64,000 nt of DNA, from NCBI RefSeq assembly GCF_014844135.1, contig NZ_CP041403.1, positions 1,426,001 through 1,490,000 on the forward strand, written 5' to 3'. Shown piece by piece: positions 25,305-33,823 of this stretch; the first letter of the stretch is position 1; each line of letters opens with the position of its first letter. A program made the translations under genes and the position numbers. The stretch is from Arcobacter sp. FWKO B. Lineage in GTDB: Bacteria; Campylobacterota; Campylobacteria; Campylobacterales; Arcobacteraceae. The notes below the pieces were generated by a model. That model made no database searches. It saw only the letters and a program-made list of their open reading frames with translations, and was not told where the DNA came from.

Positions 25305-26460
25305 TGAAAATAAATTCTTAAAACATTATGCTGTTTTGTATACTGCAATAATTACTTTGATATTGCTTTTGCCATTATTTGTGTATACAAAACATTTGTA
25401 TACACTACAAGATGTAAAATCAGAGATAGAATTAAAAAATATAGCATATGATATTATATCTGAGATAGAAAAGTTTGGATTTTCTAATATGGTGGATACT
25501 TTTATTTATCCTAGGTATAAAAACTATAAATCGGGACTTTTTGATACAAATAAGAATCCTGTATTTTCATTATTGGATACAAAACCAAAATTAAATATGC
25601 AACTTGGATACTCAAAGCAAGGGCTTAAAAGGATATATACAATAGAGTTTCCCCATTTGAGATATTTTAATGCGAGATATCTTATTGTAGAGAGTGATTT
25701 TGATTATATGCCTATATTAAAAGATTTTTTGATAGTTTTGTTTTCTATTATCGTCATTTCTTTTTTATTGTCTTTTATAATTTTAAAAAGTTTTGCTAAA
25801 CCTTTTTCTAGGATAAACAAAGCATTAGATGGCTTTATTAAAGATTCTATGCATGAGATAAATACTCCATTATCTATTATCAATATAAATGTTGATATAT
25901 TTAGTGAGAAGTTTGGAATAAATAAGTATTTATCAAGAATAAAGTCTGCTTCTAAGATGTTATCTACTATTTATAATGATATGGACTATCTTGTTAAGGA
26001 ACAAAATATGTTTTATCGTCAAAAAGAAAATATAGATTTTTCAAATATATTGATGAAAAGTATAGATTATTTTCAAGATATAGCAGAATTAAAGGCTATA
26101 AAAATTGAATATGAAATCCAAAGTGACATACATTATCCTTTTGTACAAGCTAAATTACAAAAGATTATTGACAATAATCTATCAAATGCAATTAAGTATT
26201 CCAAAGAAGAGTCCAAGGTTATAATAAGGCTTTTAAAAAAAGAAGAGTATATTTTATTGGAGTTTGAGGATTTTGGTATAGGTATCAAATCACCAGAAAA
26301 GATTTTTAGTAGGTTTTACAGAGAAAATCATACAAAAGGTGGCTTTGGTATAGGGCTTAATATTGTTAATAGAATAACACAAGAAGAAAATATAAAAGTT
26401 GAACTTAAAAGCGAGTATGGGCATGGTTCTATCTTTTCTTATAAATTCCCACTAAATTAA
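25288..26460 (+). CDS. Sensor histidine kinase
   Basis: A 390-residue kinase starting at a TTG, with TTAGGA upstream as ribosome site; no closer start codon keeps the first membrane segment. TM1 is about 16-34 and TM2 about 149-169, with a periplasmic domain of some 110 residues between. The phospho-acceptor region SMHEINTPLSI has His near residue 189. The N box is KIIDNNLSNAIKYS, G1 is FEDFGIGI and G2 is GGFGIGLNIV. It pairs with the regulator that it overlaps. Confidence 0.92.
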   Translation: MNLQIDENKFLKHYAVLYTAIITLILLLPLFVYTKHLYTLQDVKSEIELKNIAYDIISEIEKFGFSNMVDTFIYPRYKNYKSGLFDTNKNPVFSLLDTKPKLNMQLGYSKQGLKRIYTIEFPHLRYFNARYLIVESDFDYMPILKDFLIVLFSIIVISFLLSFIILKSFAKPFSRINKALDGFIKDSMHEINTPLSIININVDIFSEKFGINKYLSRIKSASKMLSTIYNDMDYLVKEQNMFYRQKENIDFSNILMKSIDYFQDIAELKAIKIEYEIQSDIHYPFVQAKLQKIIDNNLSNAIKYSKEESKVIIRLLKKEEYILLEFEDFGIGIKSPEKIFSRFYRENHTKGGFGIGLNIVNRITQEENIKVELKSEYGHGSIFSYKFPLN

Positions 26461-26486
26461 ATATAAATTTATTTAAATCAAACAAA

Positions 26487-26507
26487 TTTTTACACTGTTT
26501 TTACACT
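26487..26507 (+). promoter_or_regulatory. Direct repeats in front of soxX, candidate regulator site
   Basis: TTTTTACACT occurs twice, at 26487-26496 and 26498-26507, exactly 11 bp apart start to start. OmpR-family proteins bind as head-to-tail dimers to such repeats. They lie 45 bp before the soxX start and 26 bp after the kinase gene. Confidence 0.6.
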
Positions 26508-26552
26508 ACTTTGTTAAACTTCATTTTGAATTAACACAAAGGAGAAGTAGTA

Positions 26553-27104
26553 ATGATGACTAGAAAAAAACTTTTTGTTTTTTGTTGGTCTTTAGCCGTT
26601 ATAGCTTATGCCAATGGTTTTGCAGATTTAAATGCATCTCAAAAGATAGAAGTAGAGATGCCAGATGCAAAAGCTATTTTGGATAAAGATTGGTTAAAAG
26701 AAACAAGAACTTATGTTATGCCTGATAAATGTGTCACAAAAGACAGTAAGAGTATTAAAAGAGGAGAGTTTTTCTTTCATAATCTCTCTGGGGCAACAGT
26801 TTCAAAAGCCTCAGTACCTGAAGGTGTAGCTACTGAAGATGGGAAAAATATCAAACCTTATGGTAACTGTGTGGCATGTCATAATATAGAAAATGCAATA
26901 GGTGCTGGTAATATTGGTCCAGATTTGACTGGTTATAAAGCAAACTTTGTTGATAGTGGTGTAAGAGATGCAAAGTGGGTATATCAAAAGATTGCAGATC
27001 CAAGGGTAGATAGTCCTCATACTTATATGATAGTTAGTGGAACTACTGGATTATTCAATGAAGAAGAAATGTGTGATTTGGTTTCATATTTATTAAGAGA
27101 TTAA
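26553..27104 (+). CDS. soxX: Sulfur oxidation c-type cytochrome SoxX
   Basis: Small monoheme subunit of the SoxAX cytochrome, which joins thiosulfate oxidatively to SoxY in the periplasm. It has 183 residues with a signal peptide of about 22. The heme site is CVACH in YGNCVACHNIE near residue 108. The distal Met is probably in DSPHTYMIVSG. RGEFFFHNLSG, IGPDLTGY and EEEMCDLVSYLL fit the family. Ribosome site AAGGAG is clear. It is the first gene of the sox cluster. Confidence 0.93.
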   Translation: MMTRKKLFVFCWSLAVIAYANGFADLNASQKIEVEMPDAKAILDKDWLKETRTYVMPDKCVTKDSKSIKRGEFFFHNLSGATVSKASVPEGVATEDGKNIKPYGNCVACHNIENAIGAGNIGPDLTGYKANFVDSGVRDAKWVYQKIADPRVDSPHTYMIVSGTTGLFNEEEMCDLVSYLLRD

Positions 27105-27113
27105 GGAGTTTTT

Positions 27114-27584
27114 ATGGAAAGAAGAAATTTTTTTAAAGGTTTTATGGTTGGTGGAGTTGTATTAGCTGTTGCACCAAGTTTTTCATTGGCACAAGAGTCA
27201 AAGCCACAAGCTGGAAAGTATGCTATGAGTCTAGAAGATGCTGAGAAGGTGATTACTGGTGGTAAAAAAACAATCGAAAGTGACAAAATAAAATTAGAAG
27301 TTCCTGAGATTGCAGAAAATGGTAGAGTTGTACCTGTAAAAGTGACAATAGATTCACCTATGAGTAAAGATGATTATATACAAGTTATAAATGTATTGAG
27401 TTCAAAAAATGGTAATTCAAGATGTGCAAATGTGTTTCTGACTCCATCAAGTGGTGAAGCATACTTTTCTACGAGAATTAAGCTAGGTGGAACACAAGAT
27501 GTTGTTGTTATCGCTCAAACAAGTAAAGGTGAGTTCTTAAGACTAGCTAAAAATGTAAAAGTTACTATTGGTGGTTGTGGTTGA
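27114..27584 (+). CDS. soxY: Sulfur carrier SoxY
   Basis: SoxY holds the pathway intermediates on a C-terminal cysteine. It has 156 residues with a twin-arginine signal (MERRNFFKGFMVGG). The C-terminus is KVTIGGCG; the usual motif is GGCGG, so the last glycine is absent here. The body has the expected beta-sandwich pattern (VPEIAENGRVVPVKVTID). It is paired with SoxZ just downstream. Confidence 0.95.
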   Translation: MERRNFFKGFMVGGVVLAVAPSFSLAQESKPQAGKYAMSLEDAEKVITGGKKTIESDKIKLEVPEIAENGRVVPVKVTIDSPMSKDDYIQVINVLSSKNGNSRCANVFLTPSSGEAYFSTRIKLGGTQDVVVIAQTSKGEFLRLAKNVKVTIGGCG

Positions 27585-27638
27585 TTTGAATCTTAATCAC
27601 TAACAAAAAATATAAAAATACTAATCAAGGAGAATAAA

Positions 27639-27971
27639 ATGGCTGATGTAAAAGCAATGTTAAAAGTTAAACCTAAAAACCCAAAAATAGGAGAAGTGGC
27701 AAGTATAAGCTTAATGGCTATGCACCCTATGGAAACTGGACAAACAAAAAATAAAGAAACTGGTGAATTAATTCCTGCACATTTTATAAGTGAGATAGAG
27801 TTTTTATTCAATTCTAAAGCGATTGCAAAAATTATAAGTTGGGAAACAATTTCAGCAAATCCATTCTATGAGGTTAATATGAGAGTAGAAGAAGCTGGTG
27901 AATTAAAAGTTATATTTAAAGACAATAATGGTCATAGTCAAACACTAACAACTGCTTTAAAAGTAGGATAA
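27639..27971 (+). CDS. soxZ: SoxYZ carrier subunit SoxZ
   Basis: Cytosol-synthesised 110-residue partner of SoxY with no signal peptide; it is exported with SoxY by hitch-hiking on its Tat signal. The sequence shows the family pattern: KPKNPKIGEVASISLMAMHP, METGQ, IPAHFISEIEFLFN, and a Gly-rich end LKVIFKDNNGHSQT. Ribosome site AAGGAG. Spacing to soxY is 54 bp, with nothing else in between. Confidence 0.95.
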   Translation: MADVKAMLKVKPKNPKIGEVASISLMAMHPMETGQTKNKETGELIPAHFISEIEFLFNSKAIAKIISWETISANPFYEVNMRVEEAGELKVIFKDNNGHSQTLTTALKVG

Positions 27972-27993
27972 TCTCATTTTAAGAAAGGACTTA

Positions 27994-28782
27994 ATGATGA
28001 AGAAGTTTAAATTTATTAGTATAGCATCAGCTTTACTGATTGCATTACCATATGTTTTTGCTCAACAATATTCAATGAGTGATGCAGATAGAGCAATGTA
28101 TGAAGAATTAAAAGAAAATAATCCAGCAGAATTAGACGCTGCTTATGGTGAGTCTATATTTGAATCTAGTGTTGGAGGAGAGAGTGGTTTAGCAAAAAGT
28201 CTTGGGGTAAGTGGAGATAAATTGTATCAATATATTGCTTCATTTCCAAGATATTCTCAAAAAGCTGGCAAAGTTATAGGGCTAGACCAAGCTATACAAA
28301 TAGCAATGGTAGAAAATGGTCAAAAACCGTATAAACTTTCTAGCAAAGAAATGGTATCTTTGTATTTGTATGTAAAGTCTTTAGCAAATGGAGAAAAACT
28401 TACAATGGATAAAGACGCAAATAAAGAGATGAAAGAAGCATATGCTCTTGGAGAAAAAATGTGGTGGGCTAAAAGGGGTGCTAGAGGTTTAAGTTGTGCT
28501 GATTGTCATGAGTTGTCACCAAAAGGTGCTGCTGGTATGATTTTAAGAACACAACTTTTACCTATTGTTTCTGATGAGAGTGCAAATAGTGCTGGTACAT
28601 GGCCTGCTTATAGAATGGAGATGTCAGGACTTGTGACATTACAAGGTAGATTTAAACAATGTATGAATAATTCTTTACAAGCAAAAATCCCTGAAGGTTC
28701 AGCAGAAATGGTAGCTTTGGAAGTTTATGTAACAAATATGAATAAAGGTATGACTGTAGAGCTACCTGGATTAAAAAGATAG
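27994..28782 (+). CDS. soxA: Sulfur oxidation c-type cytochrome SoxA (monoheme form)
   Basis: Catalytic subunit of SoxAX, 262 residues with a signal peptide of about 23. One heme motif is visible, CADCH at about residue 168 in GLSCADCHEL. The cysteine ligand that carries a persulfide in the family is in FKQCMNNS near 223. The N-terminal half has no CxxCH, so this is a monoheme SoxA rather than the diheme form. WWAKRGARG, TWPAYRMEMSGLVTLQGRF and ALEVYVTNM are typical. Confidence 0.94.
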   Translation: MMKKFKFISIASALLIALPYVFAQQYSMSDADRAMYEELKENNPAELDAAYGESIFESSVGGESGLAKSLGVSGDKLYQYIASFPRYSQKAGKVIGLDQAIQIAMVENGQKPYKLSSKEMVSLYLYVKSLANGEKLTMDKDANKEMKEAYALGEKMWWAKRGARGLSCADCHELSPKGAAGMILRTQLLPIVSDESANSAGTWPAYRMEMSGLVTLQGRFKQCMNNSLQAKIPEGSAEMVALEVYVTNMNKGMTVELPGLKR

Positions 28783-28792
28783 GTGGTGTAAT

Positions 28793-30556
28793 ATGGAAGT
28801 AACAAGAAGAGATTTTATGCAACTAGCAGCAATGCTAGGTGCAGGTGCAATGGTTGGGGGAAATTCTCTTTTTGCATCAAATGCTATAAGACCTTCTGAT
28901 TTGACACTATCAAAACTTTTGGATTTCCCAAGTGTAGGTAATGTATCAATATTACATATATGCGACTTGCATGCACACTTAAAGCCACTTTATTGGAGAG
29001 AGCCATCTACTCTTTTATCCGCACCTTCTTTGGTTGGTAATCCAGGATTTATTTGTGGACAAGAGTTTTTAAACTATTATAATGGAAAACAAAATACTTT
29101 GGATGCTTATTTTGATACATATCTTAATTTTGATGAACTTGGGAAAAAGTTTGGAAAAATGGGTGGAGTAGCTCATATAAAAACTATAGCAAATGAGGTT
29201 AGAAGGGATAGAGGTGCTGAAAATGTCCTTTTTGTTGATAGTGGTGATACTTGGCAAGGAACAGCAGTAGCTCTTAAGAGTAGGGGAGAAGCCATAGTAG
29301 AAGCACAAAATTTACTTGGTATTGATGTGATGGTTGGGCATTGGGAATTTACCTATGGTAAAGAAAGAGTTATGGAATTGATTGAAAAATTCAATGGTGA
29401 TTTTATTGCTCAAAATGTCATTGATAATGATACCTTTAGTGATACTTTTGAAGAGACAGTATTTAAACCATATACAGTAAAAATAGTTGGTGGACACAAA
29501 ATAGGTTTAGTTGGGCAGGCATTTCCATTTACAAGTACTGCAAATCCAGCTCATTTTACAGAAGGATGGAGTTTTGGGCTTAGAATAGATACTATCCAAA
29601 AATATGTAAATGAGCTGAGAGATAAAGAAAAAGTAGATGCTGTTATTATGCTAAGTCATGATGGATTTAGTGTTGATCAAGAGATAGCTAGACAAGTAAA
29701 TGGTATTGACTTTATATTAAGCGGTCATACACATGATCCTTCTCCTAGACCTATAATAGTAAATAATACTAAGATTATTATATCTGGTAGTCACGGTAAA
29801 TATATAAGTAGACTTGATTTGGATATAAAGAATCATAAAGTAGTTGATTATAGTTATAAGTGTATCCCTGTAGCTAGTAGCATAATACCAGCTGACCAAC
29901 AAGTAAATCAGTTTATTGACAAAGTATATGCACCATACAATAATGAATTAAATGAAGTATTAGGAATAACCAAAAATACTCTTTATAAAAGGGATACTTT
30001 TTTTTCCACATTTGATGCATTGATAGGTAATGCTATAATGGATACTATGGATAGTGAGATATCATTTACTCCAGGTTATAGATGGGGAACTACTGTTCTT
30101 GGAGGAGATAAGATAACTATGGATAATGTATATGATATGACCGCAATTACTTATCCAGAAGTATATACATTTGAATTAAAAGGTACTCAAATAAAGAATC
30201 TTTTGGAAGATATTGCAGATAATGTATTCAATCCAAATCCTTTATATCAACAAGGTGGTGATATGAGTCGTTTAGGTGGTATACATTATGATATAAAAAT
30301 AGGTGCACAAGCTGGTAAAAGAATAGGTAATATCAAGGTAAATGGCAAATCACTTGATGATGGAAGATCATACAAAATTTCAGCTTGGGGTGGAAATCTA
30401 CAAAATGCTGGTCATAATCTTCAAGAATCTAAAATTGCACCAGTATATGATGTGACTGCACAGTATATAAAACGACAATCTATGATTGATATTAAAACAA
30501 GTGATACTAATGTTAATATAGTTGATTTTAATACTGGGTGTCCATCAAAGATATAG
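28793..30556 (+). CDS. soxB: Sulfate thiol esterase SoxB
   Basis: Periplasmic dimanganese enzyme that hydrolyses sulfate from the SoxY cysteine. 587 residues. It has a Tat signal (EVTRRDFMQLAAMLGAG). Metal-binding motifs of the calcineurin-like/5'-nucleotidase fold are ICDLHAHLKP, FVDSGDTWQGTAVA, VMVGHWEFTYG, MLSHDGFSVD and FILSGHTHDP. The C-terminal 5'-nucleotidase-type domain is present (GGDMSRLGGIHYDI). It completes soxXYZAB; soxCD is not in the window. Confidence 0.96.
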   Translation: MEVTRRDFMQLAAMLGAGAMVGGNSLFASNAIRPSDLTLSKLLDFPSVGNVSILHICDLHAHLKPLYWREPSTLLSAPSLVGNPGFICGQEFLNYYNGKQNTLDAYFDTYLNFDELGKKFGKMGGVAHIKTIANEVRRDRGAENVLFVDSGDTWQGTAVALKSRGEAIVEAQNLLGIDVMVGHWEFTYGKERVMELIEKFNGDFIAQNVIDNDTFSDTFEETVFKPYTVKIVGGHKIGLVGQAFPFTSTANPAHFTEGWSFGLRIDTIQKYVNELRDKEKVDAVIMLSHDGFSVDQEIARQVNGIDFILSGHTHDPSPRPIIVNNTKIIISGSHGKYISRLDLDIKNHKVVDYSYKCIPVASSIIPADQQVNQFIDKVYAPYNNELNEVLGITKNTLYKRDTFFSTFDALIGNAIMDTMDSEISFTPGYRWGTTVLGGDKITMDNVYDMTAITYPEVYTFELKGTQIKNLLEDIADNVFNPNPLYQQGGDMSRLGGIHYDIKIGAQAGKRIGNIKVNGKSLDDGRSYKISAWGGNLQNAGHNLQESKIAPVYDVTAQYIKRQSMIDIKTSDTNVNIVDFNTGCPSKI

Positions 30557-30584
30557 TCAATCTCGACATAAAAAGGGTTGTAAA

Positions 30585-31472
30585 ATGAAGTTTATAATTG
30601 GTATTTTAATTAGTGTAAATCTCTTGTTTGGCTTTAGTTATAATCTTGAACCTAAGGCAGTAAATAATGATATTTACTGCTTCTTTGGTGATGTTAAAGA
30701 ACCAAATAAACACAATAATGGATTTATGGTCAATTCTTGCTATATAAAAGAAGATGGTTTTTATATAGTAGTAGATTCAGGACCGACATATATATTTGCT
30801 AAAGAATCATTTGAAGCTATGAAAAAGATTGATGATTTACCAGTAAAATATGTAATCAACACACATTCTCACGATGACCACTTTCTAGGCAATGGATACT
30901 TTAAGTCTTTAGGGGCTGTTATTTATGCATCTGAAAAGTTTCATGAAAATAGAAATGACGGAAGGATGCATGAACACATTTTGCCAGAGGCTTTTGATGG
31001 TACAACAACTGTGTTACCAGATAAATATCTTACAAATGCTGAAGAGATAATTTTAGGTACTACAAAAATTATCAATAAAGGGCTACATGGACATAGTACG
31101 AGTGATATAATAGTTTATAATGAAAAATCTAAAACTATGCTAGTTGGAGATTTGGTTTTTAATGAGAGAGTATTGGCTCTTAGAGATGGTACAATAAAAG
31201 GTTGGCTTGATTATATAGAGTTTTTTAAAGCATACGATTATGAGTATTTAATAGGTGGACATGGACATGATACATCAAGACAGAGTTATATTTTTACTAA
31301 AGATTATTTGACTAGATTGGAAAATGAGGTACGAAAAGCTATTGAGATGGGTGATGGCATAGATGAAAGTGCAAAAATAATTAAGTTTGATGATTTTTCA
31401 GACTATGCACTATATGAAGAGTTACATTCAAAAAATGTGTTTAAAGCATATCAGCTTTTAGAATGGGAGTGA
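30585..31472 (+). CDS. SoxH-like metallo-beta-lactamase-fold hydrolase
   Basis: Zinc-dependent hydrolase fold, 295 residues with a cleavable signal peptide of about 17, so periplasmic. The metal motif is INTHSHDDHFLGN, with later ligands in KGLHGHSTSDI, LVGDLVF and IGGHGHDTSRQ. The ATG at 30585 follows AAAAGGG; a longer frame overlapping the end of soxB is less likely. Enzymes of this group accompany sox clusters (SoxH) and PQQ-type relay systems, where the substrate is not established. It follows soxB at 28 bp. Confidence 0.85.
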   Translation: MKFIIGILISVNLLFGFSYNLEPKAVNNDIYCFFGDVKEPNKHNNGFMVNSCYIKEDGFYIVVDSGPTYIFAKESFEAMKKIDDLPVKYVINTHSHDDHFLGNGYFKSLGAVIYASEKFHENRNDGRMHEHILPEAFDGTTTVLPDKYLTNAEEIILGTTKIINKGLHGHSTSDIIVYNEKSKTMLVGDLVFNERVLALRDGTIKGWLDYIEFFKAYDYEYLIGGHGHDTSRQSYIFTKDYLTRLENEVRKAIEMGDGIDESAKIIKFDDFSDYALYEELHSKNVFKAYQLLEWE

Positions 31473-31476
31473 TATT

Positions 31477-31911
31477 ATGAGAATACTCGTCTTGCTTTAT
31501 GTATTAGTTATTGTTTTAAATGCACAGATGGTATATTCAGATCCTAATCCAAGCTTTGAAAATCCAAGAAAAATGATAGTACAAATATCAAGTGATTCGG
31601 AAGAAGATATTCACCATATTTTAGGAAGTATAAATAACATAATCAAAGAATATCCAACAGGCACAATAGAAGTGGCAGTAATTTGTTATTACAATGGGAT
31701 TAGAGTATTGCAGAAAAATGAAATTGAAGAGATAAAAGTTAGAATAAAATCCCTTCAGTCATATGATGTTGAGTTTATAGCTTGTGAAAATACTATGTTC
31801 TCAAAAAAACTTACAAGAGAGAGTTTTATTGATAATATAGGATTTGTAAAAGCTGGACTTGCTGAAGTTTTGGAAAGAGTTGTTGCAGGTTGGGTTAATA
31901 TAAGACCTTAA
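31477..31911 (+). CDS. Periplasmic DsrE-like protein
   Basis: A 144-residue protein with a signal peptide of about 16, then a DsrE/DsrF-like alpha/beta domain. EVAVICYYNGIRVL and VEFIACENTMFSKK contain the two cysteines; the ACxNTM segment is where DsrE-like proteins carry their reactive cysteine. It starts 4 bp after the SoxH-like gene. DsrE-family proteins transfer sulfane sulfur, so a sulfur carrier role beside Sox is a fair inference. Confidence 0.8.
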   Translation: MRILVLLYVLVIVLNAQMVYSDPNPSFENPRKMIVQISSDSEEDIHHILGSINNIIKEYPTGTIEVAVICYYNGIRVLQKNEIEEIKVRIKSLQSYDVEFIACENTMFSKKLTRESFIDNIGFVKAGLAEVLERVVAGWVNIRP

Positions 31912-31929
31912 AGATATACTAAAGGAGAG

Positions 31930-32847
31930 ATGATGAGAAAGATAATATTAAGTATGATATTTATATCAACTTTTATGTTCGCTGATGATATTTATATATA
32001 TTCTATAGATAATAAAGATGCTAAGATTACACCTAGTGTGATTGAAGAGGCATTTAAAAAAGCTGGTTTTCATATATCAGAAAATAGAGATATGAATGAT
32101 CCTTTTCTTAAGCAATTTGGCGATACTGATTTTAGTGTATATAATCTTTTTACAGTGATAAATGTTAATATGATAAAAACTCTTTTGTCAAAAGCACCTC
32201 AATCTGGGGCATTTGCACCACAAAGTATGTCTATTTGGACAAACAAAGGTGATACTAGCTTAAATATTGCATTTTTAAGCAAAGAAGCTATGGCAAATAT
32301 TCTATCCATAAATACTTCCACACAAGAGATAAATGATAATGAAAAGTTAATCAAATCTGTTGTTGAGAGCGTAATGAAGGGTGGAAGTTACAAAAAGGTA
32401 TCATATCAAAAAGCTTTGGTATATAAACCACTTCTTAGTTTATATGATACTGATGTAGAAGGAAGTTATGAAGAGAGAGTAGAAGAGATACAAATGTTAA
32501 TTGATGATGGCTTAAAACCAAACGGTTTTGTACAAGCAGGTTTTAATAATCTCAATTATCATTTAAATGCATATGGTGTAAATGAATTTGATTTTTATGA
32601 TGTGTATTCTATTTGTAAATTGAAAGTTATATATCAAGTAGCAAAGACAAGACCAGAGGCTGGAGCTTTTGCCCCTTGTAGTTTGTATATGTACAAAAAA
32701 TCTGGTGATGATAAAATACACTTAGGTTTTCCAAATGTATATAATTGGTTGAGTCTGTTAAATATCACTGATGAAACAGCAAAATTTGAGCTAGAAGATG
32801 CTCAAAGTAGAATGAATGAGATTTTAGAAATTGCTTTAGAGAATTAG
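31930..32847 (+). CDS. Secreted tandem DUF302-like protein
   Basis: A 305-residue protein with a signal peptide of about 17. It has two similar halves. Half 1 has SKAPQSGAFAPQSMSIWTN and half 2 has KTRPEAGAFAPCSLYMYKK, each followed by a hydrophobic strand and a helix (residues about 35-130 and 180-290). Helix-strand order and the single conserved position (Gln in half 1, Cys in half 2) recall DUF302 domains. The ribosome site is AAGGAGAG. It is the last gene of the sox transcript before a convergent terminator. Function unknown; a sulfur-binding or redox role is suggested only by context. Confidence 0.7.
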   Translation: MMRKIILSMIFISTFMFADDIYIYSIDNKDAKITPSVIEEAFKKAGFHISENRDMNDPFLKQFGDTDFSVYNLFTVINVNMIKTLLSKAPQSGAFAPQSMSIWTNKGDTSLNIAFLSKEAMANILSINTSTQEINDNEKLIKSVVESVMKGGSYKKVSYQKALVYKPLLSLYDTDVEGSYEERVEEIQMLIDDGLKPNGFVQAGFNNLNYHLNAYGVNEFDFYDVYSICKLKVIYQVAKTRPEAGAFAPCSLYMYKKSGDDKIHLGFPNVYNWLSLLNITDETAKFELEDAQSRMNEILEIALEN

Positions 32848-32864
32848 TATTGTATTTTTATCAT

Positions 32865-32889
32865 AGGTGGGGAAGATTAAGCTCCACCT
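32865..32889. terminator. Convergent terminator at the end of the sox cluster
   Basis: AGGTGGGG (32865-32872) and CTCCACCT (32882-32889) pair at 7 of 8 positions around a 9-nt loop. It lies between the sox transcript and the convergent minus-strand gene ending at 32894. The T-tract is weak, so termination efficiency is uncertain. Confidence 0.55.
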
Positions 32890-32893
32890 TAGC

Positions 32894-33763
32894 TTAAATA
32901 GCCACTTTGTATGCTCTTATTACAAATCCTCTACTTACTTTTGAATAGATAGTGTAATTGACTGGTATTACATTGGTATTTTCACCTAATGTTTGTTTTA
33001 TTTTCCAAGTAGCTTCTACAACTCTATGGCGAGAAAGTCCCATTGTTGCAAAATCAAGGAAATTTACTGTTTGTTCAGGATTTTTGATAAAAGATTTTAA
33101 AAAATCTATATCATCATCATTTACAACCCCTATTACTTCATATTTTGGGCTATTTGAATATTTTTCTAAAAATGTAGATAATGTATTAAGGCAACCATCA
33201 GGAACTTGAAATGAACCAACATTTGCAGTATAACACTTAAAAATATAAAAATCACTTTCTTCTGTTATAGGTTCTTTATGTTTTAAAGATTGAGGCATAT
33301 TTGAAGTTTCATTAGTTGGAGTATATACAACTTGTTTTACGACAACCTCTTGCTTTGGAGATTGTTGAGAAGATTCTTTTTTATTTTTTTCTTGTAAAGC
33401 TTTTCTTATTTCGTTGATGGTATTTGTAAGCTCTTCAGTTTTTTGGATATAAAGTTCCTTTGTTATATAGTTGTTTAAGTCAATATCAGATTCCTTAGCA
33501 ACCTCTTTTACAATAACTTCTTTATCACTTATCTTTGTACCAGCAAAAAAACTAATTCCCACAAGCACAATAGCCAATACAATATAAATCAGCAAAGAAA
33601 AACCAGATGATGAATGATTAACTGTACCACTAGCATTGGTTTGTGTATTTTGATTTTGTGTAGATGAGGATGATTTCTTTTCTGCTTGAGAGGCTAAATT
33701 TTCTTGAACTCTTTGTTCAAGCATTTTTTTTATACCTTCTTTATCGTCTAGTTTAAATTCCAT
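32894..33763 (-). CDS. Single-pass membrane protein with divergent OmpA-like C-terminus
   Basis: A 289-residue protein. Residues 1-50 are cytoplasmic and rich in Ser, Gln and Asn. One membrane helix (LLIYIVLAIVLVGISFFAG) is near 55-73. A coiled coil follows (YIQKTEELTNTINEIRKALQ) and a low-complexity linker. The final 120 residues include NTLSTFLEKYSNSPKYEVIGV and GLSRHRVVEATWKIKQTLG, which recall the OmpA/MotB peptidoglycan-binding pattern of a beta strand followed by LSxxRA. No lipobox. It is alone on its strand. Envelope anchoring is possible but the domain call is weak. Confidence 0.6.
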   Translation of the reverse strand: MEFKLDDKEGIKKMLEQRVQENLASQAEKKSSSSTQNQNTQTNASGTVNHSSSGFSLLIYIVLAIVLVGISFFAGTKISDKEVIVKEVAKESDIDLNNYITKELYIQKTEELTNTINEIRKALQEKNKKESSQQSPKQEVVVKQVVYTPTNETSNMPQSLKHKEPITEESDFYIFKCYTANVGSFQVPDGCLNTLSTFLEKYSNSPKYEVIGVVNDDDIDFLKSFIKNPEQTVNFLDFATMGLSRHRVVEATWKIKQTLGENTNVIPVNYTIYSKVSRGFVIRAYKVAI

Positions 33764-33823
33764 AACAAACTCCTATGTATTGAGTGAAATCCTATCATAT
33801 TCTTTATAAAAATGATATAAAAT

